Shown: positions 1 through 10,410 of the stretch, in pieces | Layout: the number at the start of each line of letters is the position of its first letter | Numbering within the stretch: the first letter of the stretch is position 1 | Source of the DNA: Daphnia pulex | Taxonomy: Eukaryota; Arthropoda; Branchiopoda; Diplostraca; Daphniidae | DNA: 64,000 nucleotides | Assembly (NCBI RefSeq): GCF_021134715.1 | Contig: NC_060021.1 | Span: 8,340,501 to 8,404,500 of the forward strand | Direction of reading: 5' to 3' | Notes under the pieces: model-generated | The model's input: the letters and a program-made list of their open reading frames with translations, nothing else | Database searches by the model: none | Told to the model about the DNA's origin: nothing | Position numbers and translations under genes: made by a program

Positions 1-1952
1 AGGACTACAACCTTGTGACCACGTTCTTTCTTTTTAGAGGGTTTACCAATGTCAAACCATCGAAATTCTTGATTGGGGCTAGTCCTCTCGTTGGCTTTCA
101 GAAGATAAATAGCAGGATCGCCTTCTTTTAGACACCGGCAATCGCGGACAATTTCTTGAGCTAAATTTAGTGCCGATTTCTTTGGATCAATGTAACCAAA
201 AGATCCTATTTCGTTTCCTTGGATTGTTTCAGCATCAAGTGTGATTACGTTTTTTATCTTGGACGCATCAGCACAGTCGTTGTGTTCGTAAGTAGAAAGT
301 GATAAACTTCGATTTTTTGCAATGGCTCCAATCTGCTTCGGCGAAACGTGGAAAGACAACGGAGGGATACCAAGTAAACTTCTACTTTTCGCCGGGGATG
401 TTAAAGGAATGAAGTCACGTTGATTCGAAGACGACAGAAAGGGCCGATTAAAGTCTTGAATAGCTCCATCTTCAAGGTTATTAGAGGCTACCAATATTGT
501 ATAGCAGTAACTCTTTGGAGCATTTTCACAAAACAAATTGAGTTTGGTTCGAAAAGTTTCCACATCTTTTTGATTTGCTTCTAAAATCTCAAAAGTAGTC
601 CAAAGATCTTCACTTTCGTCCATAAACAAGCTTTTCTTCAATTTAGATATCACAGGATCGTCAATTAGCTTCGTTTTGAATACAAAGGATTTCGCATGTT
701 GTCCAGGTTTGATGTCTCCGATGACCAGTTCTTCAGCTTTCCATGGGATGTCAACGTTTTCTAGCAGGGATTTAAGAAGAAATAGCTCTTGCTGTCGAGT
801 GACAAGCCATTCCATTAGCACGTCGTCCAAAAAGAAATTGTAAATGATTTCGCGGCAAACTTTCTTCACGCTTTCTTTCGAAATACCACATCTTCTATAT
901 CCAATCAAAGTTGAAGATGAGGTGCAAGAAATGTAGTTGTTAAGGGTTTGAATGCATTTCTGGAATTCTTTAAGGCGAAACGATAGATGAGGAATCGTAG
1001 GCAGGAATGAGTCTTTTAGAAGGAATTGACACCGTGAATGAACTTGCAGAAGAATGCTCTTGAGCGAGAAAAGCTTCGACACCAAGTCTGGTTCTAAATC
1101 GCGATTCGGTGGTCCATAAACTTTCAAGCTTTCTAGTGAGCAAAGAGACATTTTAACTGGGACATAACAAGCTTTATCACAGCAACGAAGAAGTTTCTGA
1201 AGAGCACTGAGACAAGTGGAAAAGTCGTCGTCTTGAGAAAAGCAACCCCATTTTAGATCAGTACAGAGATACCAAGATGATTTCGTCAGAATAGAAAAAT
1301 CAGATGAATCTTGATCTGCGAGGTGAATTTCATCATTCAGGTTGGAGAACGTTTTCTTGGCCCATAAAAACAACTGATTTTCAGCGTAGATTTTCTCTTC
1401 AGTTGAAGAAGTTGGAAGCTCGAAGTTAAATAAAGCATTAAAGCCATGAACTATTTCTGAAACAACATGGGTGGGTCTATCAAGTGACTGGACCTCCTTT
1501 ATCTTTACGCTGCCAATGAAATCTGTTGGGTCACAGATCTCATGGCGGATGCACGCAGTCAGGAAAACAGTAACACAGGCCACATGTAGATTTTCTGAGC
1601 TAGGTTTTTGAAATAAATACTCGGAGCACCACAGTTCTTCAGATGGAACCAATTGTGCCAAAATGCTGGCTTGAAGATGAGATTTCAGTTTTAGGTGTGC
1701 CCATTTCTCTTCTTCTGATGGATCAATAAGAATCTTCACACAAGACTTGACTAGACCATTTTGGCTCATGTTTGTTTCCTTGCATTTTATGGAACATGAA
1801 AACCCTAGATAATATTGTATGTTAATGCAGTTACTTATAGAAAATCTAAAGAATTTCACATTACCATTTGGGATGATTTTGTCACGAGAGTAATCATACA
1901 GATCTCCAAGGGCAACTGAACGCCCCAATGTTGGAAGATTAATTTTCTCCAT
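1..1952 (-). CDS. SNTX-like (stonustoxin-family) homologue, 5' part
   Basis: Two exons are seen: 1952-1865 and 1804 running off the window at position 1, joined in phase 1 across a 60-bp GT-AG intron. About 630 residues are open with no stop. The N-terminus (starting MEKINLP) carries LGDLYDYSRDKIIP, which resembles the N-terminal signature of the SNTX/verrucotoxin-like family. Later segments also fit that family: a FNALFNFE patch near residue 140, a helical stretch near 325-345 with MEWLVTRQQ followed by a Leu-rich run, and YCYTILVASNN about 90 residues further on. No signal peptide is seen, so a cytosolic protein is expected. The family is named for fish venom pore formers, but non-venom relatives occur widely in animals, and nothing here shows that this one is a toxin. 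The 3' end, including any thioredoxin-like or PRY/SPRY part, is missing. Family assignment is from memory of motifs and is moderately sure; the exon structure is firm. Confidence 0.65.
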   Translation of the reverse strand, partial: MEKINLPTLGRSVALGDLYDYSRDKIIPNGNVKFFRFSISNCINIQYYLGFSCSIKCKETNMSQNGLVKSCVKILIDPSEEEKWAHLKLKSHLQASILAQLVPSEELWCSEYLFQKPSSENLHVACVTVFLTACIRHEICDPTDFIGSVKIKEVQSLDRPTHVVSEIVHGFNALFNFELPTSSTEEKIYAENQLFLWAKKTFSNLNDEIHLADQDSSDFSILTKSSWYLCTDLKWGCFSQDDDFSTCLSALQKLLRCCDKACYVPVKMSLCSLESLKVYGPPNRDLEPDLVSKLFSLKSILLQVHSRCQFLLKDSFLPTIPHLSFRLKEFQKCIQTLNNYISCTSSSTLIGYRRCGISKESVKKVCREIIYNFFLDDVLMEWLVTRQQELFLLKSLLENVDIPWKAEELVIGDIKPGQHAKSFVFKTKLIDDPVISKLKKSLFMDESEDLWTTFEILEANQKDVETFRTKLNLFCENAPKSYCYTILVASNNLEDGAIQDFNRPFLSSSNQRDFIPLTSPAKSRSLLGIPPLSFHVSPKQIGAIAKNRSLSLSTYEHNDCADASKIKNVITLDAETIQGNEIGSFGYIDPKKSALNLAQEIVRDCRCLKEGDPAIYLLKANERTSPNQEFRWFDIGKPSKKKERGHKVVV

Positions 1953-2698
1953 TCCTTTAAAAAATGTACATAAATTAATACGGTGAATATATACGTAGGT
2001 TTTTTGATCAATATTATTTGTGTAATACCTCTTAACAATTTAAAAGTGTCTAAAATCTCTTCCCATGTGACTCGTCAAGTCAGATAGGTAGAGAGAATAA
2101 GAGCAACGTTATCAAGCCAGTTCAAGGCTTCAAGCCTCAAGGACGACTGCTAATGCTAAAAGCCTAAAATCAAAAATTTTAATGGCGGCATGGCGCCTTC
2201 TCCAGGGCTCCTCTAGTGGTGGAGTGGTCACATCTTCGACAACGCAGATTTCACTTTTTTTTTTTTCAAATTTTCAATGTAAGATAATATTGACCATTCT
2301 TTGAGTGATTTTTAAGGTTGAATCCAGGAATGTTATTTTTATTGCAAAACAATTTCTTGTGGAATAGAGCCGTTTAAATATCCAGCGTTGTCAATTCTCG
2401 GCAAGTTCTAGAAGTGTTAAACCATTTAACTCTTCTTTGTAAATTCAAATTGTAACTTCTAAAAGTTCTACGCTGCTCTACTGTCTACTCTGACTCTAAT
2501 AACTATATGGTTTAGTTCGTATAACAAAGCTCAGAACTATGATTAAAATGAAAGAAACACTTATGCCTTATGCGATTGCTTAATGCATGTATATTTATCA
2601 TCACTGTCAATGATAGAAAACAGCACAAATTGTATCTTATTGAAGCATATTGAATTTGAAAGGTTTCAGCTCACAACAGTTTTTAGTGCTTTAGTTTA
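1953..2698. other. Intergenic spacer between SNTX-like gene and esterase A
   Basis: This 0.75-kb stretch holds no convincing gene. It separates the 5' end of the SNTX-like gene (which reads away, toward position 1) from the 3' end of esterase A. A T-rich run lies near 2257-2269. The esterase A 3' UTR probably lies within 2600-2698; on the minus strand an AATAAG sequence, a weak poly(A) signal variant, is present near 2640. Confidence 0.5.
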
Positions 2699-5421
2699 TC
2701 AGTAGTAGCCAAGAAAACGGTAATTGTTTTTGGTGGAGAGGGGACGTTGGAAACGACCAGAACGTCTTTTATTAGAAGCCTCATTGCGTCCTGCAACAGG
2801 AGGATTGAGTTCGTCCACCGTTACGGTGTATGTTAACGTGTAGTCTGCTTCACTTCTCCAAACATCATCAATCGCCGTGTAAAATTCATCGACACTGTTG
2901 TAGGGCAGAAATTTCGGAATGCCATCCAGAAGAGTTACGCCGTCGGGAGTTGGATCACTAAAACGGAGAAAAACAAAACATTTCAATAAAACAAATATCA
3001 ACAAAATCATTAAAAAAAAAACATGTAACATCGATAATTTCTCTACAATTTCTTAACTTGAAAATAAGGAAAGTGAAGTAACTTGCCCATAAATAACAAA
3101 ATTCGTCCAAACTTGAAGCATCTTCTTGGAAAGCTCTTCCTCAGTTCTATTGAGACCGGGAGGGACGGATGGAAACGGGAAAATAAAGAGGTAGATCATC
3201 TCGTCAGCGTGACTCACACCTAAAATCACGAAAGTAAATAAACCAGCATGATTTCGATCCGGAAATATCAAGCGTTTACTATTTTGAGAAATAAAATAAG
3301 ATATTCGTGATATACCAGAGGGGAAAGGAGGAGGATTTACGGCAAATATATAATTAAAAATCGAGTTCCTTCCTTCGTACTCAAAAGAGTAGAAAAATGC
3401 GTTGGGATTGTGTTGAGAAACAAGCTGTGACATTTCGTAAGTAGGTCCTTTCAAGAAAAGTACGCTGCACATCTATTAGAAAAGAATTTTGATTTGATGA
3501 CTCGTCGATGATTTAGGGAGGGGGGGGCAACATTATTTTAATTTAAAAATAATAATTAGACATTTCATCAGCCCTACGTCCGTTAATCCTGGTGTCATGG
3601 ATGTAAAATTTCCCATTTCGGCTGTTCCCAAATATTTTTCGGTCAGTTGAGCAGCCAATTCTCCAGTTGGGTCATCAATATCTACATTGGTACCGTTACA
3701 TATTATGAGTATTAATTTGAGCGGATGAAGTATCATTCTGAGCACATTGGCATAGGGTAATATTTACGTAAGGCAGTAAGAAGAGTTGGAACCAAGTCAT
3801 TTGCCAAAAATTCTTCGTCTTCAGTCAAATTATTTGGTACCAAGTAGCTGTTGTGTAAAACTATAAAATATTAAAACATTAAAAATCAACGGAAAACTAA
3901 CCAGACTGAAAAAATAGCATTACTTCCTAGCACTAATGTTCCCTCTTGTTTGTTTGCACCTAACCTATAATGTTACAAATAATGGGAGATGTAAAGAAAG
4001 TATTATTTGCGTAATATATGACATGGAAAGCTCGCGTAAAAAGATAAACAGACGATAGTGTTTACATAGTTGGAACGATTGCAAAATTTCCGGAACTGTA
4101 CAGTTCATGCGGATCAGATTCGATGATCCGCTGAGCTCCGGCAACCTGAATGACCGGATTTGAACCACTAAAGCCTAGACCACCGTTCAACATGTCGTTT
4201 GACTAACAAAATGAATTTAAAAAAATAAACAATCACATTAAATATTTAGTGGTTCAGTTTGAATACTACTAGTTATAAAACTAACCGCGTAGTCCAAGTA
4301 AGCCTGTGTCAGTACTTTGGCATCGACATTTTGGACACATGTGAGTAAGTCTTGATAAGGCTCTACAGGACATCCAGCGATTTCGGCAATCTTAACAGAG
4401 GCTGCTTTCCCTCTTCCATCGCGATCAAGTGCCCATTCAGCCAAAACAGACCCACTTTCGCCAATAGCGCGCTGGAATAGTCCTGGGGGGGGGGGGGGGA
4501 GTACAACTAAATAACGCCCTTGCATACAATATAAACAAAATAAAAGCTTTTTACCTCTTGCTTGCGGTGCCAAGAGAAGTAGCGAAACGCTAGCACTTCC
4601 GGCACTTTCTCCTGCGATTGTGATTTGACTGGGATCTCCTCCAAAATACTCGACGTATTTGTTGACCCAACGCAATGCCTCAATTTGATCAAATATGCCA
4701 GCATTACCGGGAACATCATCGGTATCAAAGGAGAGGAATCCTTTGGAAGAAAAATGACAAAGAATTCTTTGAATAAGTAAGATAGATTAAAGTAAAATTA
4801 TTCACACCAAGTGGACCGAGGCGGTATTGAATCGCAACGAGAACGATATCGTGCTCCATGAATCTATTAGGCAAGTATTCAAGAGCTTGTCCAAGTGAAA
4901 ATCCTCCTCCGTGGATCCAAACCATAACAGGAAGGGGTGTAGTGGACTCTGAGGGCAGCTTTATATAGAATTAAACCAGGATTAAAAATTTAAAAATTAA
5001 AATTATTGATGGAATTAATTTTTACTTGCGGCGAGAAAACATTCAGAGAAAGACAGTCTTCATTGGCAATTCCTGCCTGAGGACATCCTGCGTTATTGCT
5101 TGTAGTATCCTGAACCTCGTCCATAGGATAGGGTGCTTTTGGAATGGGTGGCTAATTGTAAGTGTGGAATGTATTAAGGCCAAACTATACCGAGTCAATG
5201 TCATTTTTTTTATGTGTACTCACCAAAAAGCGGGTCTCGGGTGTGGGTTCTTCTGCGTAAAAGACGCTTCGGAATGCGTAAAAAGTGCGTTCCGTATAAG
5301 TCGAAGTTTCAATCGTTCCGTTTATAACGCCATAGCCAGGCACTTCAAGGATGACTTGAGGCGAAACTTGAGCATAATGGCTGAACAAAAGAATCGCGAT
5401 TGAAACGAAGAATGACTTCAT
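2699..5421 (-). CDS. Secreted type-B carboxylesterase A
   Basis: Twelve exons join in frame to 593 residues: 5421-5224, 5151-5026, 4958-4808, 4740-4555, 4482-4286, 4202-4066, 3964-3924, 3860-3768, 3681-3578, 3472-3316, 3219-3087, 2957-2699. The product should be a secreted alpha/beta-hydrolase cleaving carboxylic esters. A signal peptide occupies about residues 1-20. The oxyanion-hole motif HGGGFSLG starts at residue 124, the nucleophile elbow GESAG has Ser204, the acid is Glu339 in KQEG, and the base is His467 in GVSHADE. The EDCLSLNV motif near residue 98 and the Cys pair of GCP/LLTC match conserved disulfides of the family. Several NxS/T glycosylation sites are present. Intron 11 has a GC donor (GG|GCAAGT at 3086-3085); a GT alternative just downstream would put a stop at once into exon 12. 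Intron 4 ends in a run of 15 C before the acceptor. Substrate is not known. Confidence 0.95.
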
Positions 5422-6593
5422 TTTCTATGCGCTGACTATTACAGTCTAACACTGGTTTATTATTTTCATCCCTTTGTATATGAAGATAATAAGTCTATAT
5501 CTGTTTGACTGATATCGAGTGGGTTTTCCATTTTGACTGATTGCGCAAATAAACATGTTATTGTTTGATGTGGACAATTTTTTAGTTTTTACACATAAAG
5601 ATGTTTTTCACAGTTAATAAATAATAAATGAATGTCAGCGATAAAAAATGGGAATCTAAAAAAACTTACTCTGTCACAAATGTATAAGCGAATTTTAAAA
5701 ATATCTCAGCGCGCGCCCATATTGACAGCATGACTTTATTTTGTAATAATTCAGCTTAGAAACCATCAACGTTTGTTTTATCGTTCATAGACAGGACATT
5801 TTGATTGATCCGCCTTTCTCAGCTGATACAGTTTGACGTGTAGCGTAAACAAACACAGACACAGCGATATGGTGTAGCAGTCAAAAATGTTTTCTCTGCC
5901 GCTTCGATTTGTAGCAAAAAAAGCCAAAATTTAAATCTATTTTATCAGAATAATCATGGACATTTCAACCTTGAGAAATTTGTTTTGCGCTTCTATATCA
6001 AATAAAATGGCGGCCGGGCAGTTACAAGCCCTCCCGACAGATATTTGCTAATTATACGAAAATCAGGCAGACAACGTAATTATATTCTGTTCCTTCCATA
6101 CGTATGTTGGTACACGCAAAGGACTAGTTTTTACTTAGCTGAAAATTTAATAATCGACAAAATATATACGTATACATCTTAGATATCATTTCTTCAAACA
6201 ATTTCTGTAGTTGAATTTTCTTATTTATTGATGCGATAATAACTGCGGAAATGATCAACTGACTTTTATCGATCCCAGACAGATATGTTTACTTTTCCGT
6301 GTTTCTATGAGGAAATGAATTTTTTTGTTCGCCTACCCGATCTCATACCAAAAAAACGAAACCTTCGTGATCAACTTAAAACGTCTACTTTTTCTAAAAA
6401 CGAATTCTGTATTAATGTGACAATAAATTTCGTGTGAAATAAGGACTATGGATTTCTCTTTCCGTATACTGCACTCCCCGAAGTAATATATATAGACATA
6501 CACGAAGAATTAACGCACACGCTAAAACTTATTGATGTATTTGATATATAGACTGTTTGTCAGAAAATTGTCGATTTAAACTATTTCGAATTA
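5422..6593. repeat. Duplicated spacer between esterases A and B (copy 1)
   Basis: This spacer carries the promoter side of esterase A and the 3' flank of esterase B. It matches 9216-10410 over most of its length, for example around ATTTTAAAAATATCT followed by AGCGCGCGCCCATATTGA, and around ACAGATATGTTTACTTTTCCGTGT. The match includes intergenic sequence, so the duplicated unit is gene plus spacer, with a period of about 3.8 kb. No gene is seen inside. Confidence 0.8.
5472..5481 (-). promoter_or_regulatory. TATA-like element of esterase A
   Basis: On the minus strand the sequence reads ATATACAAAG, about 52 bp upstream of the esterase A ATG. It occupies the same place as the cleaner TATATAAA elements of the other three esterase genes, which is the main reason to accept it. 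The implied 5' UTR is only 20-30 nt. Confidence 0.4.
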
Positions 6594-9215
6594 TCAATGG
6601 CCAAGATAATTGTTTTTGGTAGGTAGCGAACGTTGAAAACGCCCAGGTCGCCTTACAGGAGATCGACCCGTTTGAATGGGGGGATTCAACTCGTCCACCG
6701 TCACAGTATACGTTAACGTGTAGTCTGATTCGGTTCGCCAAACATCATCAATTGCCGTGTAAAATTCATCGACAGTGTTATAAGGCAAAAATTTTGGAAC
6801 GCCATCTAGTAGAGTTTCGCCATCGGGAGTTGGATCACTGGAACATTTAAAAGAAAATAGTTTATCCTAACTGGATTTTAATTTTCAAAGAGAGATAAGG
6901 ATATTATACCCAAATTTAACAAAATTCGTCCAAACTTGAAGCATCTTCATGGAATGTTCAGTTTCGCTTGCATTGAGACCGGGTGGGATGGACGAAAACG
7001 GGTAAATGAAAAGGTAGATTAACTCATCGGCATGGCTAACTCCTAAAAATCAGAATGAAATTCGTTCGTGATTTGTTGATAAAATCAAAGTAGCTTTCCA
7101 ACCGTGGGGTATTGGAGGGGGAGGGGGGTTAGTAGCAAATAAATAGTTGTAAATCGAGTTCCTTCCTTCGTACTCAAAAGAGTAGAAAAATGCGTTGGGA
7201 TTATGTTGAGAAACCAGTTGTGAATTTTCGTATGTAGGTCCTTTCAAGAAAAGTACACTGCACATCTGTTTTAATGGAAGGAATCAAATTACGCAAGGTT
7301 ATTAATTGGGCAAAACAATTTTTTGCTGCAAACTTTAAAAAGTGGGAAAAATGAAAATATTTACATCCGTTAGTCCTGGTATCATGGACGTAAAATTGCC
7401 CATCTCAGCAGTTCCTAAATATTTTTCAGTCAATTGAGCAGCGAGTTCTCCAGTCGGATCGTCAATATCTAGATTTTTAATCAAATCAATTTAAAATCTT
7501 AAGAAATGGGTTGAAACGTTTTTACGTTAGAAAACTTACGTAATGCATTAAGAAGCACCGGGACGCATTCGTTTGCCAAAAATTCTTCGTCTTCAGTTAA
7601 ATTGTTTGGGACCAAATACTCATTGTACAAAACTGTTAAATAAAACAAATAATTAAATTGGGTATAATAAAATAAGGCAAAACGTATTTCAAATAGAAAT
7701 TTGCGAATAATATTTTTTTTAAATAAAAGATAGCAGCATACTTCCTAAAACAAGGGTACCCTCTTGTTTGTTTGCACCAAACCTGTTTGTGTAAGAAAAC
7801 AATAATTATTAAAGCAATTGCACAAATTGTACAATACAACATCAGCTATAAGAATTATCTTTACATAGTTGGAACGGTAGCGAAATTTCCAGAACTATAA
7901 AGTTCGCGTGGGTCAGATTCAATTAATCGCTGAGCTCCGGCAACCTGTATGACGGGATTGGAACCGCTGAATCCTAGACCACCGTTCAACCTATCGTTCG
8001 ACTAATAAAACCAAAAGATTGTTTTTAAATTATCGGTTATTTGGGCACACAAACTTGAACTAACCGCGTAAGTCAGGTAAGCCTGTGTCAGTACTTTGGC
8101 ATCAACATTTTGGACACATGTGAGTAAGTCTTGGTAAGGCTCTACTGGACATCCAGCGATTTCGGCAATCTTAACAGAGGCTTCTTTCCCTCTTCCATCG
8201 CGATCAAGTGCCCATTCGGCCAAAACAGACCCACTTTCACCAATAGCGCGCTGGAATAGTCCTATGAAAAAAGTGTGTTATTTCTAAATAACACGCTAAA
8301 AAATTATATAATAAATCAACGAAAAGCTTTTTACCTCTGGCTTGCGGTGCCAAGAGAAGAAGCGAAATGCTGGCGCTTCCTGCACTCTGTCCTGCGATAG
8401 TGATTTGACTGGGATCTCCACCAAAATGCTCGACGTATTTGTTGACCCAACGTAATGCCTCGATTTGGTCAAACATACCAGCATTGCCAGGAACATCATC
8501 CGTATCGAACGAGAGGAAACCTTTCGAAAGAAGTAAGCAAGGGAAATGTAGAAGAAAAAAAATTTGGTTAAAATTAATCTTGTTCTCACCAAGTGGGCCG
8601 AGGCGGTATTGAATCGCAACGAGAACGATGTCGTGCTCCATGTATCTATTAGGCAAGTATTCAAGGGCGTGACCAAGTGAGAATGCCCCTCCGTGAATCC
8701 AGACCATAACAGGAAGAGACGTAGTAGATTCTGACGGCAGCTGTCGTTAAAAATAAATCCATCTTTATAAAAGATTGGCTATATATGTTTATTTGATTTA
8801 GAATTACTTGGGGCGTGTAAACGTTCACGGAAAGGCAATCTTCATTTGCGGATCCTGGCTGAGGACATCCTGCGTTATTGCTTGTAGCATCCTGAATCTC
8901 ATCCATGGAAAATGGGGCTTTTGGAATTGGTGGCTATAGGTACATTTAAATCGACATAAAAGCTTTATGTAATAGTAACCAACACAACAAATATTTTTGG
9001 GATAGTGTACTCACTAAAAAGCGATTCTCCGGTGTGGGTTTTTCTGCATAATAGACACTGCGGAATGCGTAAAAAGTGCGTTCCGTATAAGTCGATGTTT
9101 CAATCGTTCCGTTTATAACGCCATAACCAGGCACTTCAAGGATGACTTGAGGCGAAACTTCAGCCACGTAATGGCTGAACAAAACAATCGCGATAGAAAT
9201 GAAGAATGACGTCAT
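6594..9215 (-). CDS. Secreted type-B carboxylesterase B (GQSAG variant)
   Basis: Twelve exons join in frame to 591 residues: 9215-9015, 8933-8808, 8740-8590, 8520-8335, 8261-8065, 8001-7865, 7782-7742, 7632-7540, 7468-7365, 7265-7103, 7042-6910, 6837-6594. The intron phases are the same as in its neighbours. It has a signal peptide of about 20 residues, HGGAFSLG oxyanion motif, nucleophile Ser205, Glu340 and His470. The nucleophile elbow reads GQSAG where A, C and D have GESAG. GQSAG is the form known from insect juvenile hormone esterases, but the rest of the protein is almost the same as its neighbours, so this does not by itself imply hormone hydrolysis. Exon 10 carries two extra residues in a Pro-rich stretch. 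Exon 12 and intron 11 are practically identical to gene C, pointing to recent conversion. Confidence 0.95.
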
Positions 9216-10410
9216 TTTCTATGCGCTGACTATTACAGTCTAACACTGGTTTATTAGTTTCATCCCTTTATATATATATATGTAGATAATAGGTCTATAT
9301 CTGTTTGACTGATATCGAATGGGACCATTTTGACAGATTGCGCAAATAAACCTGTTATTGTTTGATGTGGACAATTTTTTACACATAAAGATGTTTTGCA
9401 CAGTATAAAAAAAACTGAATATGTCAGCGATGAAAAAAGTAAATTAAAAATTTACTCTATTACAAATGCAAGTGAATTTTAAAAATATCTTAGCGCGCGC
9501 CCATATTGATAGCATGATTTTATTTTGTAATAATTCAGCCTAGAAACCAACTTTTGTTATATCGTTCATAGCTAGATAGCCTAAAATATTTTGATTGATC
9601 CGCCTTTTTCAGTTTATACAGTTTGACGTGTAGCGTAAACAAACATCACACACCCAGCGATATGGTTGTGGCAGCCCAAAAAGTTTTATCTGCCGCTTCG
9701 ATTTGTATCGAAAAAGCCAAAATTTAATTATGTTTTATCAGAATAGGCCTAGTCATGGACATTCCAACCTTGAAAAATTTGATTCTGCGCTTCTATATCA
9801 TATGAAATGGCAGCTGGACAGTTACTCTTCCGACTGATATTTGCTAATTATACGAAGATCAGACCGAATCAGACAGACAACGTAATAATATTCTGTTCCT
9901 CGTATTGTACACGTAAGAAGGTATGGGACGAGTCTTTACTTAATTGGAAATGTAATAATATTTAAACAAAAATAGTATATGTACGTATATATTTAAGGTA
10001 TAATTCCTCCAATCAATTTCTGCAGTTGGATTTCCTTATTTAATTGATGCGATAATAACTACAAAACGATCAACTAAATTTTATCGTTCCCAGACAGATA
10101 TGTTTACTTTTCCGTGTCTCTATGAGGAAATGCATGTTTTATAGTTTGTATCCGATCTCAAATTAAAAACAAACAAAACCTATGATCAAATTAAAACGTC
10201 TACGTTTTCTAAAAACAAATTCTGCATTATTAATGTGATAAAATTCGTGTGAAATTAGGGCTATGGATTTCTCTTACTATATAGGCTACCAAACTCTCCA
10301 AAGTAACATATAAAGCATACGCGGAGAATTAAAATGCACATGCTAAAACTTATTGATGTATTTGATAGATTGATTGTCAGAAAATTGTCGATTTAAACTA
10401 TTTCGAATGA
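9216..10410. repeat. Duplicated spacer between esterases B and C (copy 2)
   Basis: This is the second copy of the 5422-6593 spacer, with scattered substitutions and small indels. It contains the promoter side of esterase B and the 3' flank of esterase C. No open gene is seen. Its divergence from copy 1 is visibly higher than that of the neighbouring exons 12 and introns 11 of B and C. Confidence 0.8.
9265..9275 (-). promoter_or_regulatory. TATA box of esterase B
   Basis: The minus strand reads TATATAAAGGG about 50 bp upstream of the ATG at 9215. It sits at the edge of a short TA microsatellite (about 9268-9282), so the exact register of the box is uncertain. Confidence 0.5.

Noticed and set aside
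2205-2330. tRNA-like A-box and B-box similarity (GTGGTGGAGTGG and GGTTGAATCC).
   Set aside because: The spacing is about 100 bp and no cloverleaf can be drawn. A tRNA-derived SINE remnant is possible but not supportable.
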